DNA from: Acidobacteriales bacterium 59-55
GTDB taxonomy: Bacteria > Acidobacteriota > Terriglobia > Terriglobales > Acidobacteriaceae
Assembly (NCBI GenBank): GCA_001897435.1
Contig: MKSV01000004.1
Span: 542,666 to 606,665 of the forward strand
Reading direction: 5' to 3'
Length of the DNA: 64,000 nucleotides
The notes beneath the pieces are model-generated. The model did no database searches. It saw only the letters and a list, made by a program, of their open reading frames with translations, and had not been told where the DNA came from. The translations under genes and the position numbers were made by a program. Below are positions 35,828 through 44,085 of this stretch, piece by piece. Position 1 is the first letter of the stretch. Each line of letters begins with the position of its first letter.

Positions 35828-37999
35828 TCAAATTTCAAGAGCGACAACCTCATACATTTCTACCTTCGGCACCGTTAGCGATACGTGGTTGGCTGTCTGT
35901 TGAAAGGCAATCGTGGTGCCGGCGTGCAGCAAGGAAGCCTGGCGAATCTTCTTTTCCGAAGGCAGCTTTATTCGTACCTTCTGCGCTGTCAGCGCAACCG
36001 GCTTTCGCATGTGGCCGCGAAAGGCATTTGCGCCGTTGTAGTTAAGGAGATGCACCGCGAACCCGCGCTGTGTCTCCCAGCCAATTACTTCCATGAGGCC
36101 GTCCCCTTCAACATCCACTGCATTATTTCCCTTCAGCAGCCAACGCATTGCGTTGCTCATCTGCCTGCCAAGGTCCATATTGTCCAGTCTCCAAAACGAG
36201 CTATCCACATCGCCTGCCATATATACCAGTCGCGAGTTTCCAACCTCACGCGACATCAACGCAGGAATATCGCTCGGCGGCTCACGCTGGTACACCGCCT
36301 CGGGCGGATAGACGGGATAGGGCTTGATAAACGTCATGACAGCATCGGGGGACGGCTTTATGGGTTGTCGCCAGACCGGGCCCGCGATCCACGTCGTCTC
36401 CTCAAACCCCTCGGTTAGCGCACCGCGCTGCCGAATGGATTGGAGATGGATTCCACCCATCGCCTGGTGGGCGCTTTCACCTGCCTGTGTTGGCTCGCCT
36501 GCTTTATGGATGCCGAAGATATCACCGAGAGCAAAATCTTTCCTGGCACTGCCCGTCTCGTCGAATAGTCCCGTCTGGAACGTGGCGAGCACAGAGCCTC
36601 CGCGCTCCGCATACTGTCGAATGGCTGCTGCTTGAGCATCCGACATCAACGCGATGTTCGGCAGGATCAGTACAGCGTATTGCGAGAGGTGCTCCTGGTC
36701 GATGTCTTGCTCATGGACAAAATCGAAAGGAATCCGCGCCTCCACCAATGCAGCATAGAAACCTTCCAGGTGATCTGTGCGGTCCTCTGAATAAGGAGCT
36801 TTATACAAGTTCAACGAGCGTGGAGACACAACAACGGCGACACTCGCCAGCGATCGCTTATTGTGAAAGTGCGCATCGTTCTTTGCGTGCCACGAGAGAA
36901 AGTCACGCGCCGGGGCCTGCCAACGACGGTCATCCTTGAATCCCTGTTCTAATCCCAGCCAGTGATACCAGATGATGCCTCCTGCGGCCGCGGTCTGGGC
37001 CATGCGGAACGAAGGCTCGGCTGAAGTGTCTGTCGCCTGACGCCACGAGATTTTGCCGGAGCGTCCATAGCTTGCGCTCACTGCAGCGACGGAGCGATCG
37101 CCCATCAACGCGCGCGCAAACTTTACCTGTTGAGCGTCCTGCCATACCGGAGCGACAACTGCGGAGCGCGATTGATTATCTGCGGTGTACCAGCTTGCGT
37201 CTCGCGTCAGTCGCCACTGATCCATCCCAGACTCTTTCAAACCTCCGCCAAGATTGCATGAGTAGAAGTTATTCGGGCTCTTTTCCAGTACCGTTGCCTT
37301 ATAGAGCAGTATCAGCTCCACCGCCTTGTCCATCAAAGCCTGATGATATTGCTGCGAGTGAGGATCGCCGATCCTGCGGCAGTTTTCGCAGTAGCACGTC
37401 TGCATCGTGGGCCAACCGTTCATGTAGACCCCGTCGATCTCATAGTTCGCGTTCAGTTCGCGAATGATCGCCGGTTGTTGCTTTGCATAGTGGTCACTGA
37501 AGATGCACGTGTACGCGATATCAGGCGCAGGCTGCTGCAGGCTTCCATCATCGTTTCTGCGAAACCAGAGCGGATTTGCCTCCAGCAACTTCGGATCGGT
37601 CCACTGAATGTCGGGACTCATGCGACCGTACACGTAGATCCCGCGCTTCTTCGCCGCGCGTACGCACTCGCCGAAGAGGTCGCGGCCTTTCAGGTAAATG
37701 CTGTGATGAAAGTAGGGAACCTTCGATGGATAAAACGCAACCGGCCCCGAAACAGACAGAGCAACCGCCTGGACCTTCGCCGACGCCCAGAAGTCTGCCC
37801 ACTTCTCTACGTTTTGCGAATCGCCGTCATGTTCGTTGAAATTCGTCTGACCAATGCGCTTGATCGTTCTATACCACGGCAGAGCAGCAGAAGAATCACT
37901 TGGGTCCATTGTTGCCGCTGCGGCATTCTCCATTGAAGAGAGAGATGAGAGAAGCGTGCCTGCGGTGAGCACATTGAACTCGCGCCGTGTCATTCTCAT
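35828..37999 (-). CDS. Tat-exported putative glycoside hydrolase with glutamine-amidotransferase-like domain
   Basis: 723 residues if started at ATG 37999 (MRMTRREFNVLTAGTLLSSL), a twin-arginine signal; a longer start at 38059 lacks that N-terminal sense. A TIM-barrel-like part follows (GIYVYGRMSPDIQWTD, YEIDGVYMNGWPTMQTCYCE, GGIIWYHWLGLEQG). After it comes a segment resembling the beta-galactosidase trimerisation domain (YAVLILPNIALMSDAQAAAI, ERGGSVLATFQTGLFDETG). Probably a periplasmic carbohydrate-active enzyme; substrate unknown. Confidence 0.6.
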   Translation of the reverse strand: MRMTRREFNVLTAGTLLSSLSSMENAAAATMDPSDSSAALPWYRTIKRIGQTNFNEHDGDSQNVEKWADFWASAKVQAVALSVSGPVAFYPSKVPYFHHSIYLKGRDLFGECVRAAKKRGIYVYGRMSPDIQWTDPKLLEANPLWFRRNDDGSLQQPAPDIAYTCIFSDHYAKQQPAIIRELNANYEIDGVYMNGWPTMQTCYCENCRRIGDPHSQQYHQALMDKAVELILLYKATVLEKSPNNFYSCNLGGGLKESGMDQWRLTRDASWYTADNQSRSAVVAPVWQDAQQVKFARALMGDRSVAAVSASYGRSGKISWRQATDTSAEPSFRMAQTAAAGGIIWYHWLGLEQGFKDDRRWQAPARDFLSWHAKNDAHFHNKRSLASVAVVVSPRSLNLYKAPYSEDRTDHLEGFYAALVEARIPFDFVHEQDIDQEHLSQYAVLILPNIALMSDAQAAAIRQYAERGGSVLATFQTGLFDETGSARKDFALGDIFGIHKAGEPTQAGESAHQAMGGIHLQSIRQRGALTEGFEETTWIAGPVWRQPIKPSPDAVMTFIKPYPVYPPEAVYQREPPSDIPALMSREVGNSRLVYMAGDVDSSFWRLDNMDLGRQMSNAMRWLLKGNNAVDVEGDGLMEVIGWETQRGFAVHLLNYNGANAFRGHMRKPVALTAQKVRIKLPSEKKIRQASLLHAGTTIAFQQTANHVSLTVPKVEMYEVVALEI

Positions 38000-38228
38000 A
38001 GGATCTCGAAGCCTCTTTGGTTTCAAATGCTGTTTGATACAGATTGATACTGTGGGCAAATCTTACCCGATTCGTACCGGGAAATCGGCTTGTGTGTGCC
38101 GATGCACTGTCGACAAGTGCATCGGCGACTACGCGCTCACTAACGAATCATCAGAGATTGCGGGACTGATTCCTATTTCAGAAGGACAGATCGTGATCTA
38201 TCTCTCCGACCGCTGGGGTCTACGGAAG

Positions 38229-38939
38229 CTACTTCGCAGGCTTTGGTGGAGTGCACGCTCCGACGAGGTTGATTCCTCTGCTAGTCAGACGAATTTTGGG
38301 AATTACTTTGTCATCGACCGCTACAGTGAACCACTTGATCAAGAATGAGCCTTCAAGAGCGTCCAGGCATGCATGAAAGTTGTCTGCCGTTCTTGGCCTT
38401 GCGTCCACTAAATTTCTATACGTTGAACGCAAATCTGGCACATACCACTCTATCGTGGGGCTATAAGGGCGCTCCTTTTGACGAAGGGCGTCCTTATAGA
38501 GCCAATTCAACAACACTCCTTCATCAGGTGCCATCTGCCGGAGTAGGGCGATATAACTTGGTCGAACACCATCTGACCAATCTGGAGAAGATGCATTTGC
38601 AAGCAATGCAGCCCACATGGTGTGCAAGTCTTCGTTCTCCTCGAACGACGCCCCTTCGAGGAGCGGAAATAACAGCTTCGACGGGACCTCATTAGGAGTA
38701 AATCCGCCTTCCTCCGCCATCTTCGCTGCCTTCTGTACACAGGAGAGCTGCCGCCTATAGCGATAAAGTCGAACCTGATCGCGCATCATCTCGGCAAATT
38801 CATCTGCGGCCGGGCCGAGCATTCGCTTGGCGATGGCGGTGAAAGGAACGGATGCGCCAAGGGCTACGGCTCCCTTTGCAATCACTGGCGCGGTTCTGAC
38901 AAGATCATCAGGGTTCATTGAGGTGATATCCGCTTCCAT
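38229..38939 (-). CDS. DUF4393/Abi-alpha-like protein
   Basis: 236 residues. Contains the characteristic block FAEMMRDQVRLYRYRRQLSC, AAKMAEEGGFTPNEVPSKLL and EENEDLHTMWAALLANA. Family members occur in defence contexts and some are linked to abortive infection. It stands alone between the hydrolase and the barrel gene, so a passenger defence gene is plausible, but no partner is evident. Confidence 0.7.
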   Translation of the reverse strand: MEADITSMNPDDLVRTAPVIAKGAVALGASVPFTAIAKRMLGPAADEFAEMMRDQVRLYRYRRQLSCVQKAAKMAEEGGFTPNEVPSKLLFPLLEGASFEENEDLHTMWAALLANASSPDWSDGVRPSYIALLRQMAPDEGVLLNWLYKDALRQKERPYSPTIEWYVPDLRSTYRNLVDARPRTADNFHACLDALEGSFLIKWFTVAVDDKVIPKIRLTSRGINLVGACTPPKPAK

Positions 38940-39211
38940 CGTAGCTCATGAGTCCGCATAGGCTGATAGCACACCGGAAGTTTGATCTCTCTACTGATGA
39001 CTTCAGGGCAATGCACTCATTGACGATTGACCATGTCCGATTACTTCCGCGAAGCACGTTTATCGAGAGCAATGTGGCAAATTGTCTGTGCAATCCGGCC
39101 ATTCATCCATCAAAGGAAATCGGACTGCTTGATATTGCGAAGAGAATCTGATCCGCAACATTAGCTTAAGCGAGCGAGCCTATTTCTCGCGGTGGGCGTG
39201 TCGCGCCTCAA

Positions 39212-40585
39212 TCAAAAAACCTTGGCAAAGTTGTACGACCAGCGGCCACCGTTGCCGCGTCCCCAAGCATAGTAGGTCTGCGCAATGATGGAGCCCTGGA
39301 TGCGAGCGAAAATTCCTATGCCGGCGTCGTTGCGAAAGTTGGAGAGGGCGAGTCCGCCGGCGTTGGCAGCTACGGTTCCACCGTCGTAGAAGACATAGAC
39401 GCCGAAAGGATCGTAGACGATGTAGTCGGCTTCCGCTTGGATGAGAGCGGCGTCCCGGTCGCGGAAGCGGTAGTCGTCCCAGCCCCTCAGGGTGACGTTG
39501 GCGTCGATGTCATTGCCCCCGAGCGTGGGCTGGAGATAAAAGGGGATCTGATTGGCGCCGGAGGTGTCGGAGAGGACGAGGTGGCTCTCGATGTCGAACA
39601 TCATGAAATGGCAGAGATCTCTTTGTCGATCCTGGCCTTGGCCGGGACCCTTGCCTTGGCAGCGAAAGCGGTAGGTGTACGGGTAGGCAGCTTGGTCAAA
39701 GCCGTTCCGGAGTATACCGCGAAGATCGAAGTGCTCGTCGCCGTCGAATCGGAACTGGCGGAACTCGAAGGCAGACCCATCGGTTGGGTGCTGGAAGCGT
39801 AAAGAAGCTTTGTTGTTGAGCTCCATCCGGATGCGTGGCTGAAAGTGGGGTGCACCGACGGATAACGGTCTAAATGTTGTGGCGAACTGCCGAACGATGC
39901 GTGTATCGATACCGATGGAATTGTTCAAGTACAACGGCTGCTGCATGATGCCCGGGGTAAATTGGGATGGAACATTAGCGAAGATCGAGGTTAGATCATT
40001 AGGTGGGGGTAGGGTGCTGGACTCGAGTTGCGATTCGCCGGTAAGGATAATGTCATGGGCAATGGGAACTCTAGCATCAAACTTTCCCCATGTGTCGTCT
40101 TCGGCGTAGGTGTATCGTGTGGCCGACGAGCGTGACCCCGTGCCGTAGAAGTACAGTGTGCGGACGCTGCGGTGGGAGGCATTGAGGTGGAATTTAGGGT
40201 TGTGCCAATCCTTGGCGGCAGCGGAAGCCAGGTTGCGCTCATCGGTGCTGAGGTTGTTGCTGCCGTTCGAGAATGTCCAGGTCGCATCGCCCCCGGTAAA
40301 CCATGAGCCGTTGGTGGTGACGGCGCCAGTAGCGCTCAGGTCGAGTTCTTGGCCGTTCGTGGTCCCTTTGAAAGCGTGGGTGAAAACGATGCCGGGACCG
40401 AAGCCGTTGGAGGTAGGCAACGAGGCCAGGGTGAAGTGGTACCCGCTCTCGCTGAAAAGCGATTCGACACAAGAGATGGCTTGGCTGCTGTTCTTGAATA
40501 TCTCCGGGCAGGACACTCGGAAGGTCTGCGCAGGGAGTGTCGCTGCACAGGCGAGAAAGGCGAGAAGGAGTGTGCGCGGGTTCAT
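39212..40585 (-). CDS. outer-membrane beta-barrel protein (surface antigen/BamA-like)
   Basis: 457 residues with a signal peptide (MNPRTLLLAFLACAATLPAQ). The C-terminal third has barrel features: GWDDYRFRDRDAALIQAEAD, YVFYDGGTVAANAGGL, ending in F, like the D15/surface-antigen fold. No POTRA repeats are evident. Its ATG overlaps the stop of the phosphoesterase gene (ATGA), so the pair is co-translated. Confidence 0.65.
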   Translation of the reverse strand: MNPRTLLLAFLACAATLPAQTFRVSCPEIFKNSSQAISCVESLFSESGYHFTLASLPTSNGFGPGIVFTHAFKGTTNGQELDLSATGAVTTNGSWFTGGDATWTFSNGSNNLSTDERNLASAAAKDWHNPKFHLNASHRSVRTLYFYGTGSRSSATRYTYAEDDTWGKFDARVPIAHDIILTGESQLESSTLPPPNDLTSIFANVPSQFTPGIMQQPLYLNNSIGIDTRIVRQFATTFRPLSVGAPHFQPRIRMELNNKASLRFQHPTDGSAFEFRQFRFDGDEHFDLRGILRNGFDQAAYPYTYRFRCQGKGPGQGQDRQRDLCHFMMFDIESHLVLSDTSGANQIPFYLQPTLGGNDIDANVTLRGWDDYRFRDRDAALIQAEADYIVYDPFGVYVFYDGGTVAANAGGLALSNFRNDAGIGIFARIQGSIIAQTYYAWGRGNGGRWSYNFAKVF

Positions 40586-42126
40586 GCGGCTCCCAGATTG
40601 GCGACGGCGGCGCGGGCTTCGGCGAGGTACGCGTCAGCGTCCTGCGCGGAGTAGATCTGTTGTGTGGTTTTGGAAAGCGTCACTCCCTCTTGGGCCAGTG
40701 AATACTCCATGGACTGTGCCATGAGGGTGACGAGGTCTGTGGGCTTGCGGAGCATCGGTGGAATGACTGGCGGGATATTGGGAGTGCGGGTGGTTTTTGC
40801 GAGTGCGGATACGGTAGGCAGGACGGCCGGCACAGGTTGCTGCAGACCACGCGCGGAGGCCGAAAGAAGCTGACTGCGCCCCTGCAATGGCATGGTGCCA
40901 TCGGCGGATACGACCTTGGGAAGCGTGGGCTTGTCTTTGCGCATCTTTACGACGTCGGTGTCTACGATGTTCAGGAAGCTGTTGGCGATGCTTTCGCGCC
41001 AATTCACGGGCGCCTTGGATTGGCAACAGAGCTCGCGCACGGTTTTGACGATGGAACAGTGATCGAACTGTTGAGGGAGAATAGTACCGGGCTTCAACCA
41101 GGGGGAGACGAAGACGGCTGGAACCCGTACGCCGAGCCGATCGAAGGTAAAGCCGAAGTCGGTGGTGGCGGGAAAGTTGGGTAGGCCGGTGTTGTTCTTA
41201 AGGCTGGGTGGAAAAACGTGGTCGTAGAGTCCGCCGTGCTCGTCGTACACGATCAACAAGAGTGTGTCGGTCCACAGCGGGCTGTTGCGTATGGCGTTGT
41301 AGACCTGGCCGATGAGGGCTTCCCCTTTGTCGATGGCGAAGTCGGGATGCTGGCTGTTGGCGTTGACGCCATCATAGATAGGCTCGATGAAGGTGTACTG
41401 GGGGATATCGTTGTTCTTGCAGTCCTGGGCAAAGTCTCCGATATCGAAAAACTTATCTTGGTTGAGCATGAGGTGGCGGTTCGCCAGCAAGATGCTCGCC
41501 TGGCTAACGTAAATGCGATAGGTGGTGTTGAGGTCGATGGGATCTTTGTCGATATCTTCGAAGATCGTATGGGCCAAGAAGGGGGCTTTAATCGCGTCCT
41601 GGGTGAGGGAGCCTCCGGATGAGGCGGCATGGGCGAAAAGCCGATTGGGAATGGTAGAGGCGGGAACGGAGGAGAACCATTTGTCGGAAACGGCGAACTG
41701 CTGGGCAAGTGTGGAGAGTATAGGTAGTGTGCCGGCCTGAAAGCAGCGCATGATGACAGAGCCATGGGCGGCGTTTCCGCTGTCGCTCGCATAGTTTTGG
41801 ACGAAGCCCTGCATCTTCTCTTGGCCATTGTCGGCGCCGTCGGAGTTGGAGAATATCTGCCAATTGATGTCGGGAAACTCGTGGTTGGGGTCGGGGCTGA
41901 GATCGTTGGTGTTGCGAGCGTTTGGGCTGACGCGGATAGGGGTTCCGCCGTCTGCGGCTGGGTTAGTCTCATCTCCATTGAGGCCGTCGATCGAATAGGA
42001 GCCGGACTTGAGATAGCCCAACATGTGATCGAAGGAACGGTTCTCCATCATCAGAACGACAATGCGCTTGAAGGGCGTGGGCAAGAAAGCCTCCTTAGAA
42101 CTCAGCAGTTCGGGGCCCTGGGTCAC
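40582..42126 (-). CDS. phospholipase C-like phosphoesterase
   Basis: 514 residues. Opens with the family signature VVLMMENRSFDHMLGYLKSG and continues with QPDINWQ-type and LLIVYDEHGGLYDHVFPPS motifs and VRVPAVFVSPWL, as in the acid phosphatase/phospholipase C group. It should hydrolyse phosphate esters or phospholipids. No Tat signal is seen at the chosen start, so its location is unclear. Upstream partner of the barrel gene. Confidence 0.8.
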   Translation of the reverse strand: MTQGPELLSSKEAFLPTPFKRIVVLMMENRSFDHMLGYLKSGSYSIDGLNGDETNPAADGGTPIRVSPNARNTNDLSPDPNHEFPDINWQIFSNSDGADNGQEKMQGFVQNYASDSGNAAHGSVIMRCFQAGTLPILSTLAQQFAVSDKWFSSVPASTIPNRLFAHAASSGGSLTQDAIKAPFLAHTIFEDIDKDPIDLNTTYRIYVSQASILLANRHLMLNQDKFFDIGDFAQDCKNNDIPQYTFIEPIYDGVNANSQHPDFAIDKGEALIGQVYNAIRNSPLWTDTLLLIVYDEHGGLYDHVFPPSLKNNTGLPNFPATTDFGFTFDRLGVRVPAVFVSPWLKPGTILPQQFDHCSIVKTVRELCCQSKAPVNWRESIANSFLNIVDTDVVKMRKDKPTLPKVVSADGTMPLQGRSQLLSASARGLQQPVPAVLPTVSALAKTTRTPNIPPVIPPMLRKPTDLVTLMAQSMEYSLAQEGVTLSKTTQQIYSAQDADAYLAEARAAVANLGAA

Positions 42127-42264
42127 TGGAACAGGAATTTCGATTGCTTTACCATGCCAGCATAATTCGCTTTAAGAAGAAAACCTATTGTTCGCGAGAA
42201 AGACTGTGTCGGGTATGGCTCGGAGGTCCCTTGGACATGAGCCGATCACTCGGCGTCACGTTCA

Positions 42265-43491
42265 TCAACGCGCCCAGGCAATCCCAAGTTGCTGGAGGAG
42301 GGCAGTCTTGAAGTCCTCGCTGCCTAGAAGGTTCGGATGGGCAGTAGGGTTGATGCGGCATGGGAATCGATCTTTCTCGGTCGGGTAGAGTGCCTTGCAG
42401 ATTACTGCGCGCTTGTTGAACGTCTCGTCTTTGCGCAAGGTCCACCAAAGAAACGGGATCGGTAACTTCCAAAGGTGAGTGTGGCTCGTGCCGTAAGCGT
42501 TCTCCGCCACACTCGGAACGACCGCTAAATATGTGTGAGCGACAGCGGTAGCCTTCTGTGGCGTCAATGTGACCGCCGGACAGTGATGATCGCCGGAGGC
42601 GGGAGGCAGCGCTGGAGGGTTGAGACCATTTGCGTGTGCAACGGCCCAATCGAAGCAATCCATCGTATCGTTGTAAAACTCCGCGGATCGCTGTCCCCAG
42701 GATGGCAGCCCCATTTTGCGCGCGGTGTTCAAGGCACTCTCCTGGCCGCTGTTGAGGAATAGCCGCTCCTGTGTTTTTGTGAGCCGCCGTTGCTCTTTTT
42801 CGGGAGTGAACTCACTTGGTGTCACACCAGTCCTGAGCAGCGGCATGCTTTTATCTGACACGATAAGGAAATAGCTGTTGAGAATGATGGTGGCATTTGG
42901 AAGGGTCTGACGGATAGATTCAAGTAGTTTATCTACAGGCTGCGCGCAGTTCGCAAATACGCGATCTCGTATTTGCTCAACACTGGTCCAGTTGAACGGC
43001 CACGGAATTGCAATGTCCGTTGCACTTACGTCATTGATGCAGCCGTCGACGAGAACCAGTTCGGCATCGGGAAGCACCTTCGCGGCACAGTCGGCACTCC
43101 ACTGGATATTCGGTTGCGAGGAGTTTGGGTCACCTTGATCGATCCCTCCCAAAGAAGGCACAAGGGCCCCGTTGGTGCCGACCAAAACCGCGCCAGAATG
43201 CGCAAAGCTGAATAGTCGCACGTGGCGTCGTGTCAGATCAGCAGTCCGCTGGCTCACATTGAGCACGAATTTATACGGAAGGTCGTCGCCGTTGCCCCAG
43301 ACTACAGAGTCACCAAGGGCGATAATAGTGAGTGGATTTGTATCGTCATGAGGTAGAGGATTGACGAGCGTAGCTGATCCAGAGCCCTGCGGTTGGAAAT
43401 CCTGATGCAGGGTCTGATAGCACTGCGCACCCATAGGCGCCGCGGTTGAGAATATTGCGGTCAAAAGTACTACAAGCAGAAAGATCTTCAT
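42265..43491 (-). CDS. SGNH/GDSL hydrolase, exported
   Basis: 408 residues from ATG 43491 (GAGG ahead), preferred over a longer start because it gives a clean signal peptide (MKIFLLVVLLTAIFSTAAPM). Catalytic Ser in ALGDSVVWGN (S62), VDGCINDVS (block III-like N), and HPNLLGSEDF near the end supplying the Asp/His pair. Probably a secreted esterase. Confidence 0.75.
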   Translation of the reverse strand: MKIFLLVVLLTAIFSTAAPMGAQCYQTLHQDFQPQGSGSATLVNPLPHDDTNPLTIIALGDSVVWGNGDDLPYKFVLNVSQRTADLTRRHVRLFSFAHSGAVLVGTNGALVPSLGGIDQGDPNSSQPNIQWSADCAAKVLPDAELVLVDGCINDVSATDIAIPWPFNWTSVEQIRDRVFANCAQPVDKLLESIRQTLPNATIILNSYFLIVSDKSMPLLRTGVTPSEFTPEKEQRRLTKTQERLFLNSGQESALNTARKMGLPSWGQRSAEFYNDTMDCFDWAVAHANGLNPPALPPASGDHHCPAVTLTPQKATAVAHTYLAVVPSVAENAYGTSHTHLWKLPIPFLWWTLRKDETFNKRAVICKALYPTEKDRFPCRINPTAHPNLLGSEDFKTALLQQLGIAWAR

Positions 43492-43600
43492 GCACTGCCT
43501 CAGCGAGAAAGTAGACCATGCAACATATGAGCCGACGGCGAAGCCGTTTGGAGACATAAACCAATGCCGAACAGGAAATTAGACCCAGGGAATTTGACTT

Positions 43601-43614
43601 AACCTATATAGGTT
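43601..43614. promoter_or_regulatory. perfect palindrome AACCTATATAGGTT, possible operator
   Basis: It starts seven bases after TTGACT (43594 region) and overlaps a possible promoter. It may bind a dimeric repressor; the partner is unknown. Confidence 0.4.
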
Positions 43615-43619
43615 CCTGA

Positions 43620-43633
43620 GAAGCGTGTCTAGT
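43620..43633 (-). repeat. right arm of the 14-bp inverted repeat bracketing cargo
   Basis: GAAGCGTGTCTAGT, exact inverse of 35733-35746. Confidence 0.55.
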
Positions 43634-43745
43634 CTGAATTTCGCACAATAGAGATTGGCTGTCTCTCCCGGCGACGTTCCCTATGGCGTGATCGGGTATT
43701 GTCTCGCTTTTTATGAAACGTCAGCATATCAGTAATGAGAAGTCG

Positions 43746-43779
43746 GCTTATCGTCGGCAACTCTATGCCGACGATAAGC
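43746..43779. other. long perfect hairpin
   Basis: GCTTATCGTCGGCA-ACTCTA-TGCCGACGATAAGC, 14-bp arms. The right arm plus flank (GACGATAAGCGCGTTT) resembles GACGAGAAGCGCGTTT at 35711, beside the IS5 end. No T run follows, so it is not a standard terminator. Confidence 0.6.
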
Positions 43780-44085
43780 GCGTTTCGCAGGAGCTATGTT
43801 GAAGCAGGTGGACTCTAGTAGATTCGCGACCTTAATCAGCATGGAGTTGCTTTACAGGGGGCAGGCACCAGTGCGAAGCGGCAGATGCATCGGCTAAACG
43901 AATTTCGCAACACACAAACAGACCCGCAGGAATTAGGAGCGAAGACCCGGCACTCGGCAGAAGCCCGGGAGGAACCTCTTTCCCTATAGAAGTGCGCTCT
44001 TGACCTAGAGGCAAATCACCGAGACCACTTGTAGTGAAATGATAGAGGTTGGTTTTCTACTCTATGTGGAATTCTGGAGGGTGGT

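Larger units (their letters stand above)
43492..44085. other. intergenic region rich in palindromes
   Basis: No gene seen in about 590 bp. It contains a perfect 14-bp palindrome (AACCTATATAGGTT, 43601-43614) just after TTGACTT, the right arm of the cargo inverted repeat (43620-43633) and a long hairpin (43746-43779). Divergent genes flank it, so it probably holds both promoters. Confidence 0.6.

Noticed and set aside
35885..36418. Plus-strand frame across the glycoside hydrolase gene
   Set aside because: Complement of a well-supported exported enzyme gene; composition not protein-like.
38948..39151. 67-residue frame between the Abi-alpha-like and barrel genes
   Set aside because: No upstream ribosome site and no recognisable features; left as intergenic.
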